From Candidatus Bartonella washoeensis Sb944nv (lineage in GTDB: Bacteria > Pseudomonadota > Alphaproteobacteria > Rhizobiales > Rhizobiaceae): a stretch of DNA of 64,000 nt. Where the stretch lies: contig NZ_JH725024.1 in assembly GCF_000278135.1 (NCBI RefSeq), positions 199,434 through 263,433 of the forward strand, read 5' to 3'. The notes beneath the pieces are model-generated. The model had not been told where the DNA came from. It saw nothing but the letters and a program-made list of their open reading frames with translations, and searched no databases. Positions 1 to 8,780 of the stretch are shown here, piece after piece. Within the stretch, counting starts at the first letter, position 1. Every line of letters begins with the position of its first letter. Position numbers and translations under genes: made by a program.

Positions 1-2
1 TA

Positions 3-332
3 ACAGTACTTTCTTCTGTAGGTGTCCTTAATAATATCGAATTGTCCGACTTAATTTCAACAAAAGAAAAACTAGCCCCTATCAGTAAAAAAACTGGCGG
101 TCATATTGTGCGTTTACACCGTGAAGGAAAAGAAACCATTAATCTTCCTCCCATCAAACTAGTTCAATCGCAAACACAACAAACATCTCCCTTTGCGCAT
201 TCAATTATTCTGAAAGAAGCAACAGAAACCCGCTTAATTAATGCTTTCTATTTTTCGATCTTTTCCGATTTCTTCGCACTAGTCACTTGTCTTTTACTCT
301 TTAACATTTTATGGTACCGTGAAAATCGTTAA
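3..332 (+). CDS. C-terminal end of a large membrane protein (5' truncated by window edge)
   Basis: The frame is open from base 3, so the gene begins before the window and only about 109 C-terminal residues are present. The visible part has a segment reading LAPISKKTGGHIVRL and one strong membrane span near the end (FSDFFALVTCLLLFNILWY) followed by a short charged tail. This layout resembles the C-terminus of the big rhizobial membrane proteins encoded after moxR, DUF58 and DUF4159 genes, where a domain resembling glutamine amidotransferase or von Willebrand proteins is followed by a last transmembrane helix. That family assignment is recognition from memory. The internal TTG at 42 is not a credible start because coding sequence continues upstream of it. 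Confidence 0.6.
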   Translation, partial: TVLSSVGVLNNIELSDLISTKEKLAPISKKTGGHIVRLHREGKETINLPPIKLVQSQTQQTSPFAHSIILKEATETRLINAFYFSIFSDFFALVTCLLLFNILWYRENR

Positions 333-593
333 AAATACTAAGAAAATATTGATACTTTAAAATGGAACCTACCTTATACAAAAATCTACACAAGCAATAC
401 AAACAAGCACTTACCATACCAAGCCCTGCCTTTTTGTCACTAAACAATAAGGCGTAAATTTTCTGAAGGTTTTTTTTGCATTTTTGACAAACTGTTTTTC
501 ATTTTACAGTCCTGCCTTTGTCTCAAAAATGCACCAACTTGTCTTACTCTCTTTTTTATTGCCTAAATTGTTTTCAGCGCTATTCTAACACGC

Positions 594-1478
594 ATGTTTT
601 ATCTTGCCCATATATCGGATGTGCACCTTTCACCTCTACCACAACCTTCCTTGCATGAACTTTGCGGGAAACGCCTTACGGGTTATCTTAATTGGCAAAA
701 AAAACGCAAACACAAAATGGCAACAAATGTTCTAGAAACCTTAATGGATGCCTTAAAAAAAACAAATCCTGACCATCTTTTGATCTCTGGTGATCTTGTC
801 AATCTTGCCCTAGATAAGGAATTTGACCACGCACGTAATTGGTTACTGAACCAAGGTCAGCCTCAAAACATTTCTTTAACATTTGGAAATCATGATGCCT
901 ATGTCCGTGGAGCATTCCAAAAGGCATGCACTGTTTTCCAACCTTGGATCACAAGTGATTTCCCTCAGAAGAACGCCTTTCCTTATATGCGCATTCGCAA
1001 TAATGTAGCCGTTATAGGTGCCTCTTCAGCTATTGCTACACCACTTTTTCAAGCTTCTGGTTATTTTAGCAAAATGCAAGCACAAGCTTTATCAAAACTT
1101 TTAAATCAAGCAGCAGTGCGGAATTTTTTTCGTGTCGTCATGATACATCATCCTCCCTTTCACCGTGCAACCTCTTGGCATAAAAAATTATGGGGTATTG
1201 AGCGTTTTCTCGACGTTGTCAAACACCACGGTTGTGAACTTATTCTTCACGGACACACCCATTTACCCACATTAAATACCATTAAAGGAACAATGGGGAA
1301 AATCCCTATTGTTGGTGTTTCTTCCGCATCGCAAGCTTTTGATGATAAAAAACCACCTGCAGGCTTCAACTTATTTGCTATTGAACGATTTGATCATCAA
1401 TGGCATTGTCAATTACAACGTTATAGTCTTATCAATCAAAAAAATGAAATAGCCTGTACTGAAATAATTGATCTTTAA
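594..1478 (+). CDS. Calcineurin-like metallophosphoesterase
   Basis: A 294-residue cytoplasmic-type metallophosphoesterase. All hallmark metal-binding motifs are present in order: D9-V-H11, GD at residues 66-67, GNHD at 98-101, HHPPFH at 185-190 and HGHTHL at 219-224. The family hydrolyses phosphomono- or phosphodiesters with two divalent metals; the substrate cannot be told from sequence (cyclic nucleotides, nucleotides or lipid-linked phosphates are options). There is no signal peptide. No clear ribosome binding site precedes the ATG at 594. It lies 260 bp after the membrane protein gene and converges with the CDF transporter. Confidence 0.88.
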   Translation: MFYLAHISDVHLSPLPQPSLHELCGKRLTGYLNWQKKRKHKMATNVLETLMDALKKTNPDHLLISGDLVNLALDKEFDHARNWLLNQGQPQNISLTFGNHDAYVRGAFQKACTVFQPWITSDFPQKNAFPYMRIRNNVAVIGASSAIATPLFQASGYFSKMQAQALSKLLNQAAVRNFFRVVMIHHPPFHRATSWHKKLWGIERFLDVVKHHGCELILHGHTHLPTLNTIKGTMGKIPIVGVSSASQAFDDKKPPAGFNLFAIERFDHQWHCQLQRYSLINQKNEIACTEIIDL

Positions 1479-1529
1479 CATTTTGAGAACAGTCCTCAAA
1501 TTGCAAAAACAACAAAACGAAAATCCCTC

Positions 1530-2438
1530 TTATATAAAAGGGATCATTGTTGTACCAGGAGGCAATTTAGCCTCATCTTCAGGCTCTACATGAATAGAAA
1601 CACGGACATTGTCAAATTCTTCTTGAAGAACACCTTCAATTTTATCGCAAATCTGATGTGCTTCTCCTACCTGCATTGCAGCCGGCACAACCAAATGAAA
1701 CTCTATAAAAGTAACTCTGCCAGCAACACGCGTAAGCAAATCATGCACCTCAAGCGCACCATGTGCATTTGCAGAAATAAGCTCACGAATGCGCATAGTT
1801 TCATTCAATTCAACTCCAACATCCATTAATCCCTGAACAGCACTATTAATCACCTTCCACCCCTGCAAAAGAATATTAACAGCAACGATCATCGCTAAAA
1901 TCGGATCCAAAATGCTCCATCCACCCACAAAACCAGCAACCAAACCAATTAAAATAGCAAGTGAAGTAAAAACATCTGTTATGAAATGCATTCCATCAGC
2001 TTTAAGAGCCGGTGAGCGGTGGATTTTTCCCTGCCGAATAAGAACAAAACCCCACATGTAATTTATGACACTTGCGACAAAATGAATAACAAGCCATATT
2101 CCAGGTTTTTGTACTAATTTAACGGTGGAAAGAGCCATCCACGCTTCTCTTAAAATGACTATTGCCGCAATAATGATTAGGACACCTTCAAGAATCGCCG
2201 AAAAATATTCCGCCTTATGATGTCCAAAAGGATGATCTTGATCCGCCGGCTTCATACTTACTTTAACAGCCCACCATGCTGCTAATGAAGCAAGTATATT
2301 TACGACTGACTCCAATGCATCAGAATAAAGTGCAACCGAATCTGTGATGTAATATGCCCAATATTTCAAAGCAAAAACGATAAAAGCAACGAAAATAGAG
2401 TATAGGGTTAAGCTTTGTATATTGATTTTTACATCCAT
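1530..2438 (-). CDS. Cation diffusion facilitator (CDF) family metal efflux transporter
   Basis: About 302 residues with an N-terminal block of membrane spans and a cytoplasmic C-terminal domain. The CDF signature is clear: YSDALES in the second helix, HPFGHHKAEY in the loop after it, and ADGMHFITDVFTS in the fifth helix, which supply the Asp/His metal ligands. The family exports Zn2+, Fe2+, Co2+ or Mn2+ in exchange for protons; the ion is not decided here. I place the start at the ATG at 2438, preceded by an A/G-rich stretch, rather than the GTG two codons upstream. Confidence 0.9.
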   Translation of the reverse strand: MDVKINIQSLTLYSIFVAFIVFALKYWAYYITDSVALYSDALESVVNILASLAAWWAVKVSMKPADQDHPFGHHKAEYFSAILEGVLIIIAAIVILREAWMALSTVKLVQKPGIWLVIHFVASVINYMWGFVLIRQGKIHRSPALKADGMHFITDVFTSLAILIGLVAGFVGGWSILDPILAMIVAVNILLQGWKVINSAVQGLMDVGVELNETMRIRELISANAHGALEVHDLLTRVAGRVTFIEFHLVVPAAMQVGEAHQICDKIEGVLQEEFDNVRVSIHVEPEDEAKLPPGTTMIPFI

Positions 2439-2957
2439 AACCACACTTTCTTCTTAATGAAATAAGGAATAACACTTTCAAATATATAATGATATTTTTG
2501 ACATGTCGCCAATATTCCCTCAATATCACAGAAGCTCCACAATACAATAAACGCCTCTCTTCAGCCTGCTATCGTTACTTGCAGAAATTGCCCTCTTAAA
2601 CGATAGAGTGTAACGAATAGAGTAACGCGGATATTATTCAAAACAAGAAATGATAAACTCGCCAAGAAATTAAACGCATTATTTTTATGATTAATAGCTT
2701 TTTGAATAGAATGAACGATTACTGCCTTATGATTAAAAATCATCCATTACTTTTGCTCAAATGCATAAAACTTACGCACCATTTATCAAATTTTTATGAA
2801 CAGCAAAACCAATCAACATATTAGCATAGTTGTATACAGCAAAAAAGCGCCTTAGCATCCCGCTGCAATTTGATACCATAACGCGTATCAAACACATTAT
2901 GTCAGCTAAAATGACCATAAAAACCATTTTAAGAAAAGAAAAAGAAAGAAAATTACC
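2439..2957. other. Intergenic tract with no recognised gene
   Basis: About 520 bases between the CDF gene start and the candidate small RNA. Only short ORFs of no recognisable family occur here on the minus strand, with composition like non-coding DNA. I see no convincing gene, tRNA or repeat. Confidence 0.5.
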
Positions 2958-3093
2958 CAAAAAAGAATCTGGGCATTGGGGACCCAGATTCTTTTCCCTT
3001 AGGAATTAAGGGTATACAGAGCCTAGGAAATAGCGGGGACCTAAGACCCTGTACCCGATTACGAAAACAATAACATTGTACCGCACTCAGTAA
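2958..3093 (-). ncRNA. Candidate small RNA with two C-rich hairpin loops and a terminator
   Basis: Read on the minus strand, a promoter-like pair (TTGACA at 3126-3121 and TATAAT at 3105-3100) is followed by about 135 nt containing two hairpins. The first pairs CTGTACCC (3049-3056 on the plus strand) with GGGTATACAG (3010-3019), and its loop region carries UCCCCGCU (3039-3032). The second is a perfect 13-bp stem (2961-2973 with 2983-2995), also with a UCCCC loop, ending in a run of six T: a textbook intrinsic terminator. There is no ORF of note. Structured RNAs with C-rich loops that pair with Shine-Dalgarno-like G-rich sequences are known in alphaproteobacteria. I do not recognise this one as 6S, SRP, tmRNA or RNase P RNA. 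Confidence 0.6.
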
Positions 3094-3099
3094 CATTAT

Positions 3100-3126
3100 A
3101 TTATACCTATGGTTGTATTATGTCAA
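3100..3126 (-). promoter_or_regulatory. Putative sigma-70-type promoter for the candidate small RNA
   Basis: On the minus strand TTGACA (3126-3121) lies 15 nt from TATAAT (3105-3100). A shifted -10 match (TAATAT, 3103-3098) would give the more usual 17-nt spacing. Both hexamers match the consensus, which is rare in this window. The predicted start is near 3090-3093. Confidence 0.55.
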
Positions 3127-3227
3127 CATAAATTCTACCATAGGTTTAAAATAATATTTTTTTCCTCTCTATTCAAAAATAAAGCAAACATTCATTATCT
3201 GGCAATTTAGAAAAAAGAACATTAAAA

Positions 3228-4019
3228 GTGCGGTATGCATTTGAATATCATAACAATCTACAAACTTATGATCTACGTTTAAGAGCCTATCAAAACATTC
3301 GTGAAAAAAATCTTGTTGGACGACAACATCAATTTATTGCTGCATGTAAAGTAATATTGTCGGCATTGCTGCATTCAAAAAAGTTTTCTGCACTGTCTTG
3401 CTCATTTTGTCAGAACGCCTTCCTAAGCTGATGCCCCTTTTAGAAATGACACAACCAATCTGTCCCATTGATTGCGTGCCACAAAAAATCATGGATGATA
3501 TTGCGGAGTTCCATGTTCATCGTAGTATACTCGGTATTGGTGAACGCAAAACGCTACCATCATTACAAATTTTTTTACATGAACTCCCTGAAAAAGCTCT
3601 GATTCTGGTTTTATGTGATATCTCTAATCATGATAATATAGGGAAAATTTTTCACAATGCTGCCGCTTTTTCAGTGATGGAATTATCATTGATCAAATCT
3701 CATGCGATCCACTTTACCGAAAATCAATCAGAGTTTCTGCTAGTGCAGTTCTAAAAGTCCTCTATACGTAAGGCAGTGATATTCATGACATTATAGCAAC
3801 TCTAAACGATGCATATTTTCATGCTTATGCACTTTCTTCCTCCGCCCCCTACACTCTCACACGAGCAAAAAGGACAGCGCTTATTTTAAGAACAAAATGC
3901 TTGCTAACCCATATTCTACAAAAAACAAAAACTTTTCGTATTCCTATAGCTCACGGCTTTGATAGCCTGAATGTTGCCATAGCAACAGACTTTGAATTAA
4001 GCACACCTCGCCGCTTCTG
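3228..4019 (+). pseudogene. Frameshifted SpoU/TrmH-family RNA methyltransferase
   Basis: Three pieces in different frames together match a TrmH-type 2'-O-ribose methyltransferase. The N-terminal part (3228-3431) has YQNIREKNLVGRQHQFIA. The middle part (3398-3754) holds the family-typical LVLCDISNHDNIGKIFHNAAAF segment. The C-terminal signature appears in a third frame as VSASAVLKVLY (about 3733-3765), and GFDSLNVAIATDFEL as a fourth piece near 3956-4000. The frame breaks lie near 3400-3430 and 3730, with further stop codons between 3766 and 3950. An intact protein would need all of these in one frame, so the gene is dead unless the assembly is wrong. It lies just past the mnmA 3' end, convergent with it. 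Confidence 0.75.
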
Positions 4020-4081
4020 ATCAGCTCAGTTAAAGGCAACAATTAAAGCTGGAATATATCACCTGAAGGAATACATTTTCT

Positions 4082-5308
4082 TCATAGAGAAGCGGTTGTT
4101 TTAAGCTCAGAAGAAACAGCAGCTTTTGTTTCCAAATTGCACAAAACGCGTTTCAACATCACTTCAGCACCAGCCGCACGTTCTGAATGGGTAACAAACC
4201 CACCACCAAGAACACGTGCTTCATCATCATTTCCATCATAAAAAACACAAGCCTGCCCTGGTGCCACAGCATTTTCGCATTCCAACAAGTCAACGGAAAA
4301 AACACCCTCGCGATAATACAAACGAGCAAGATGCGGCGGACGTGTTGAACGCACTTTTACAGCTACCTCAACACCATCAGCTGGGAAATTATCCAACCGC
4401 TCATCACCAAGCCAATTCACATCACGCAAAAAGAGTTTATGTGTTTCCAACATTTCACGCGGACCAACAATAACACGCGCATTTTCCACATCGAGATAAA
4501 CCACATAAAGCGCTTCACCGGTTGCAACACCAATGCCACGACGTTGACCAACAGTATAATTAACAATTCCGGAATGTTTACCCAAAACCTGCCCATCGAT
4601 ATGCACAATAACCCCAGGAGTAACCGCTTCTGGACGCAACTTTGTGATAACATCAGAATATTTTCCTTGCGGAACAAAACAAATATCCTGGCTATCATGC
4701 TTATTAGCAACAACAAAGCCCATTTCTGCTGCTATTTCACGAACACGTGCTTTCGGAAGGTCACCAAGTGGAAAACGCAAATAATCAATCTGTTCTTGTG
4801 TTGTTGCAAAAAGAAAATAACTCTGATCACGTTCAGAATCGTGAGGACGAAAAAGAGCGCGATGCGCACCATGAGAGCGGGAGCGAATATAATGGCCCGT
4901 TGCCAAAGCATCTGCACCCAATTCACGCGCAGTTGCTAATAAATCAGCAAACTTGACAGTCTGATTGCACGCCACACATGGCACAGGGGTCTCTCCATGT
5001 ACATAACTTTCTGCAAAAGGATCAATCACAGCTTCACGAAATCGTTTTTCATAATCAAGAACATAATGAGGTATTCCCAATGTCTCTGCTACGCGGCGCG
5101 CATCTTCAATATCTTGTCCAGCACAACACGCCCCTACCCGATGTGTTGCAGCACCATGATCATAAAGCTGCAACGTAATTCCAATGACATCATACCCTTC
5201 CTTTTTCAGAAGACCTGCAACAACTGATGAATCAACGCCCCCCGACATTGCTACAACAATGCGGGAATTCTCAGGTTGTCCTGGCAAATCAAGACTGTTC
5301 AAAAACAT
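4082..5308 (-). CDS. mnmA: tRNA-specific 2-thiouridylase MnmA
   Basis: A 408-residue enzyme that adds sulfur to C2 of U34 in tRNA-Lys, -Glu and -Gln, using ATP and a persulfide relay. The ATP pyrophosphatase loop SGGVDSS is at residues 22-28. The catalytic cysteine pair is present as C114 (in [11 protein letters not shown]) and C210 (in [12 protein letters not shown]), and the D-x-S-Y-F segment DQSYFLF follows the expected order. The length is slightly over the usual 360-400 because of a short N-terminal lead and a C-terminal tail. The ATG at 5308 is the only start that keeps the whole N-terminus. Confidence 0.96.
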   Translation of the reverse strand: MFLNSLDLPGQPENSRIVVAMSGGVDSSVVAGLLKKEGYDVIGITLQLYDHGAATHRVGACCAGQDIEDARRVAETLGIPHYVLDYEKRFREAVIDPFAESYVHGETPVPCVACNQTVKFADLLATARELGADALATGHYIRSRSHGAHRALFRPHDSERDQSYFLFATTQEQIDYLRFPLGDLPKARVREIAAEMGFVVANKHDSQDICFVPQGKYSDVITKLRPEAVTPGVIVHIDGQVLGKHSGIVNYTVGQRRGIGVATGEALYVVYLDVENARVIVGPREMLETHKLFLRDVNWLGDERLDNFPADGVEVAVKVRSTRPPHLARLYYREGVFSVDLLECENAVAPGQACVFYDGNDDEARVLGGGFVTHSERAAGAEVMLKRVLCNLETKAAVSSELKTTASL

Positions 5309-5675
5309 GTATTTATTCTCTACTTAATGTGCACACATTCTATTAATATTGTTTATGCACGCCACTCATTGTTTTTTATGCTATTCATAATTCGTTTATA
5401 TTGCTTTTTTATCGTTTCCACAACCAACAGTATCACTTTCCTAAAAACGGGTGAAAACAAAAAACAGCGATAAAAATAAGGCAAATGAAAACCCTTTGTG
5501 CTTTTCTCTTAAAATCCGACAAACATCGTAAGAAGCTATTCTACGCGCTTCTCTTTGTACTCTCTTTTTAACGCATTATCTTATTTATTAATTTTTTCTT
5601 TCAACGTATTTAGCTCTTTTTTAAATTTCATGCCTTATAAACGCATCAAATCCCTAACTAAAAGTAGACGATGCA

Positions 5676-5951
5676 ATGACGAATTTGATAAAAACGCAAA
5701 TGAAATATGTTATTGGGCCGGATGGAAGTCCACTCACAATCGCCGACCTACCGCCAAAAACAACAAGGCGCTGGGTAATTCGTCGCAAAGCTGAAGTTGT
5801 TGCGGCTGTCAGAGGTGGATTGTTAAGTCTTGATGAAGCATGTCAACGCTATACTTTGACTGTAGAAGAATTTCTTTCATGGCAGAGTTTGATCGATGAA
5901 CACGGCTTAGCTGGATTACGGACAACCAGAATCCAAAACTACAGGCATTAA
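5676..5951 (+). CDS. sciP: CtrA inhibitor SciP (DUF1153)
   Basis: A 91-residue DUF1153 protein. The diagnostic core is present: YVIGPDGSPLTIADLPP, then RRWVIRRKAEVVAAVRGG and LLSLDEACQRYTLTVEEFLSW, a helix-turn-helix domain. In Caulobacter SciP binds CtrA and blocks activation of CtrA-dependent promoters; in rhizobia the gene is routinely near ctrA. Here it sits about 1 kb from ctrA with the FliJ-like gene between them, reading toward it. The chosen ATG gives the N-terminus expected for the rhizobial members; no strong ribosome binding site is seen. An intrinsic terminator follows. Confidence 0.92.
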   Translation: MTNLIKTQMKYVIGPDGSPLTIADLPPKTTRRWVIRRKAEVVAAVRGGLLSLDEACQRYTLTVEEFLSWQSLIDEHGLAGLRTTRIQNYRH

Positions 5952-5988
5952 TTACCATTAATCCTGCTTTTCAAATACACTATAAAAC

Positions 5989-6022
5989 AGCCAAACTTGA
6001 TAAAAGTTTGGCTATTTTTTTG
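5989..6022 (+). terminator. Intrinsic terminator after sciP
   Basis: A perfect 10-bp stem, AGCCAAACTT (5989-5998) with AAGTTTGGCT (6004-6013), has a five-base loop and is followed by TATTTTTTT. It lies 37 bases past the sciP stop, between convergent genes. Confidence 0.85.
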
Positions 6023-6072
6023 CTTTCAGCACTAAATATCTCCAAAAATGGATCTTCAAACTAAAGCTTTCA

Positions 6073-6459
6073 TTATCCAGTCATCGATTTAGATTGAATG
6101 AGGATAGAGTCATCACATGCTACCGCCCCATTTTCCCGTGCTTCCAAAAGCTGTGCACGTTGTAATTCTGTATCAATTTCATGAAGAGCAACTTCAGCAT
6201 TTGTTTTCTGAAGTTGCAAATCACGAATCGAATTTATAAGATTATCGCGCCTTTGCCGCGCAGCACGAGCAAAAGCAGAATAAGCAAAATGATGAACATC
6301 ACTGTTTCCAGATTTACGTTCTTCATTCATAATTTGCGCTTCCAGCTCTAACACCATTCGCTCAAATTCTGCAATCATCATCTCAAGCTGTGCAATTTCA
6401 CGACGCTTCCCACGCACTTGAAACATCTTCAATCGTACCAAACTTTCACGTGGCTTCAT
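6073..6459 (-). CDS. fliJ: FliJ-like coiled-coil protein next to ctrA
   Basis: A 128-residue, strongly helical, charged protein beginning MKPRESLVRLKMFQV and rich in heptad-like Leu/Ile/Glu/Lys, which suggests a long antiparallel coiled coil. In rhizobia the gene at this position beside ctrA and DUF1153 is annotated as flagellar export protein FliJ, an export-ATPase co-chaperone. I move the start ten codons in, to 6459, because AAGGAG lies at the right distance upstream of that ATG. No other flagellar gene is in the window. The FliJ name rests on synteny and general character, since the family is poorly conserved. Confidence 0.65.
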   Translation of the reverse strand: MKPRESLVRLKMFQVRGKRREIAQLEMMIAEFERMVLELEAQIMNEERKSGNSDVHHFAYSAFARAARQRRDNLINSIRDLQLQKTNAEVALHEIDTELQRAQLLEARENGAVACDDSILIQSKSMTG

Positions 6460-6489
6460 ACTCACTACTCCTTGATTGAGCCAACTCAA

Positions 6490-7026
6490 AATTCACATTC
6501 ACACTCTTAACATACTTCTCGTTACACTCTTTCTGACGAAAAACAGTCCATTTTAAAACTTGAAACCATAATTTATCCCCTCCTTAAAGCATCTGCAAAC
6601 ACCATCTGCTTTAAAGAGCTATAACCATTTCTTTACTTTTCGCCTCTACTATAGAATAAAGAGATTTAAAGCTCGGTAAATAAATATCAAAATTGTAAAA
6701 AGTAATTTAAAAGAATCTCTTATAAGGTTTTTTTTAAGTTAAATTTCATGAAAAACCACTTCATTTTTTTATCAAGCTTAAAAATATACGATTTTTCTAA
6801 AATAATTTTGTCAACCTCTTTCAAAAAAAAAAATATTTTGTTAACCACTATCATAGATAGTGGGGAATTCAGTGGTGATTGTTACGCGTACTACTGAAAT
6901 ATTCATAAACACTCTTAATTAGAAGTGTTTGATTTTATGAATTTTTTATCAACAGTGGTTTTACCAGCTGTTTTGAAATTAAAGTAGCTCCGCTTGATTC
7001 GGGAGGAGCGAAGTGAGGGATCTAAG
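6490..7026 (+). promoter_or_regulatory. ctrA upstream control region
   Basis: This is 537 bases between the divergent FliJ-like gene and ctrA. It contains a perfect inverted repeat CCACTATC-ata-GATAGTGG (6845-6863) and a second imperfect one, AAACACT (6907-6913) with AGTGTTT (6924-6930). Two GANTC sites (6713-6717 and 6996-7000) are possible CcrM methylation targets, the second 27 bases before the ctrA start. Several TTAA half-sites are present but no exact TTAA-N7-TTAA CtrA box. Multiple signals in front of ctrA fit its known cell-cycle control; which of them work here is not shown. Confidence 0.5.
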
Positions 7027-7728
7027 ATGCGCGTATTATTAATTGAAGATGATAAAGCAACCACTCAGAGTATTGAGTTAATGCTAAAGTCAGCAAACTT
7101 TAATGTCTATATCACTGATCTAGGTGAAGAAGGTGTCGATTTAGGTAAGCTCTATGATTACGATATCATTTTGCTTGATCTGAATCTCCCTGATATGTCA
7201 GGCTATGATGTCTTGCGAACACTGAGATTGGCAAAAATTAAAACCCCTGTTCTCATCCTTTCTGGCATGAGTGCTATTGAAGATAAAGTACGTGGTTTTG
7301 GCTTTGGTGCGGATGATTATATGACTAAGCCATTCCATAAGGATGAATTAATCGCACGTATTCATGCGGTTATTCGTCGCTCCAAAGGCCATGCACAATC
7401 AATTATTGTTACTGGCGATCTCACCGTTAACCTTGATGCAAAAACAGTTGAAGTTGCTGGTCATCCCGTCCATTTAACTGGTAAAGAGTATCAAATGCTA
7501 GAACTTCTCTCTCTACGCAAGGGTACTACACTCACGAAAGAAATGTTTCTCAATCATCTCTACGGTGGAATGGATGAACCTGAACTTAAAATTATCGATG
7601 TTTTTATCTGTAAACTGCGGAAAAAATTGGAAGCCGTTTCTTCTAGCGTAAACTACATTGATACAGTTTGGGGACGCGGTTATGTGTTACGTGATCCAAT
7701 TGAAGAGAACGTACGTAAAACCGCTTAA
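7027..7728 (+). CDS. ctrA: Cell cycle response regulator CtrA
   Basis: A 233-residue OmpR-type response regulator, the alphaproteobacterial master regulator of cell cycle, division and envelope genes. The receiver domain starts MRVLLIEDD, with the phospho-acceptor D51 in [13 protein letters not shown] and the conserved Lys in TKPF (K101). The C-terminal winged helix includes [12 protein letters not shown] and ends [11 protein letters not shown], very close to known CtrA. The start is the ATG at 7027, since the 11 extra upstream codons do not belong to the family. Phosphate should arrive through CckA and ChpT; ChpT is encoded just downstream on the other strand, and the antagonist SciP just upstream. 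Confidence 0.97.
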   Translation: MRVLLIEDDKATTQSIELMLKSANFNVYITDLGEEGVDLGKLYDYDIILLDLNLPDMSGYDVLRTLRLAKIKTPVLILSGMSAIEDKVRGFGFGADDYMTKPFHKDELIARIHAVIRRSKGHAQSIIVTGDLTVNLDAKTVEVAGHPVHLTGKEYQMLELLSLRKGTTLTKEMFLNHLYGGMDEPELKIIDVFICKLRKKLEAVSSSVNYIDTVWGRGYVLRDPIEENVRKTA

Positions 7729-7748
7729 GCAATGAAAATGCGCATTGT

Positions 7749-7784
7749 AAAATCTCGGAGTGTAGCGGGCCGAGATTTTCTCTT
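7749..7784 (+). terminator. Intrinsic terminator after ctrA
   Basis: A 10-bp stem, AAAATCTCGG (7749-7758) with CCGAGATTTT (7770-7779), is followed by a pyrimidine-rich TCTTATTT. It lies 20 bases after the ctrA stop codon. Confidence 0.75.
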
Positions 7785-7924
7785 ATTTAAAAATAAAAGG
7801 CTCGCACACAAAAAAATCGCTTGTGTATAAAATATGCTTACAATTTAAGATATCCCAAAGCAATCGTTCACGGATATCATCTAAGCCATCTTTTCCCAAT
7901 ACGGCTTAATTGTGTTTATCTTAT

Positions 7925-8563
7925 TCAAAAATTCTTCACACTTTCCAAAATAATAAGACTGTCTGTTTCATTTATGTTTATTTTCATGGATGTTATCTCA
8001 GAAAGTAACACTGTATAATAAAATTGAATGGCGTGAGCATCGATAAGCTCTTCTTGAAGTCTTCCACTATATAACTCAATAAAATGAGAGGGAATACGTA
8101 AATTTTTACCGCAAATTTCAAATCGAAAAGAACGTTTATTTTCATCTTGCAAAATCATCACAACTATTTCACCACCACGCGAAACTGTTGCATTTGCAAT
8201 CAATAACAAATTAAGCAAAAGTTTAACTTCATCTTTTGGTAAAAGTAAAGCAGGAGCTTGCCATTTTAAAACTGCTTTTTCTTCCTTCATATATTGTTGA
8301 GCAACCTGTTCAGCGGAACGCGTATCTATTTGGCTCCCACCTGCCCCCGAAAAACCAAAAGCCAATCGCGCAAATTGTAGACGTGCAGAAGCACTCGCAA
8401 CAGACCAACGCACCAATTGCAAAGCATCTTCATCAGCTCCTCCTTCATCGTAAAGCTCCATTGCATTTTGAATAGCACCAACAGGTGAAATCAAATCGTG
8501 GCAGATACGGCTACAAAGCAAAGCAGCAAGATCAGTAGACTTTAAAGAAAAAGCTAACGTCAT
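7925..8563 (-). CDS. chpT: Histidine phosphotransferase ChpT
   Basis: A 212-residue ChpT-type phosphotransferase, which passes phosphate from the CckA receiver domain to CtrA and CpdR. The phospho-acceptor is H22 in LLCSRICHDLISPVGAIQNA, on the first helix of a dimerisation hairpin. The C-terminal half is the degenerate ATPase-like fold that docks the response regulator. The length is typical. The gene converges on ctrA and diverges from eipA, so phosphotransferase and target are about 200 bases apart. The last stretch (after about residue 185) is less typical, but the frame is uninterrupted. Confidence 0.92.
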   Translation of the reverse strand: MTLAFSLKSTDLAALLCSRICHDLISPVGAIQNAMELYDEGGADEDALQLVRWSVASASARLQFARLAFGFSGAGGSQIDTRSAEQVAQQYMKEEKAVLKWQAPALLLPKDEVKLLLNLLLIANATVSRGGEIVVMILQDENKRSFRFEICGKNLRIPSHFIELYSGRLQEELIDAHAIQFYYTVLLSEITSMKININETDSLIILESVKNF

Positions 8564-8780
8564 AATTATTGAGAACTCCTAGATTGAAAAACAAGCATCA
8601 TTTTAAAGTAAAACTGTTAACATCCAATGCATATATACGGAACTTTAACAATCACGCTAAAGTTCTTTTCAGAAACAAATTCAAGAATTTAAATAACCTT
8701 ATGCCTTAATTTTTTATTTGAATCGAATAAAAATCCTAATATTATCCTTTTGTTTGTAACTAATAAAAGGGAAATTTTCT

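Noticed and set aside
2958..3093. Small RNA as 6S, SRP or tmRNA
   Set aside because: No long rod with a central bubble (6S), no SRP GGAA-type tip, and no CCA end or tag reading frame (tmRNA).
4216..5227. Plus-strand ORFs across mnmA
   Set aside because: They lie opposite a clear mnmA gene and have no family features; shadows of the real frame.
6490..7026. Full CtrA box (TTAA-N7-TTAA) in front of ctrA
   Set aside because: Several TTAA half-sites occur but none at the exact spacing by eye, so I do not claim autoregulation from the sequence.
8564..8780. CtrA box between chpT and eipA
   Set aside because: TTAACAATCACGCTAA comes close, but the second half is CTAA and the spacing is eight, not seven. 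Left as unproven.
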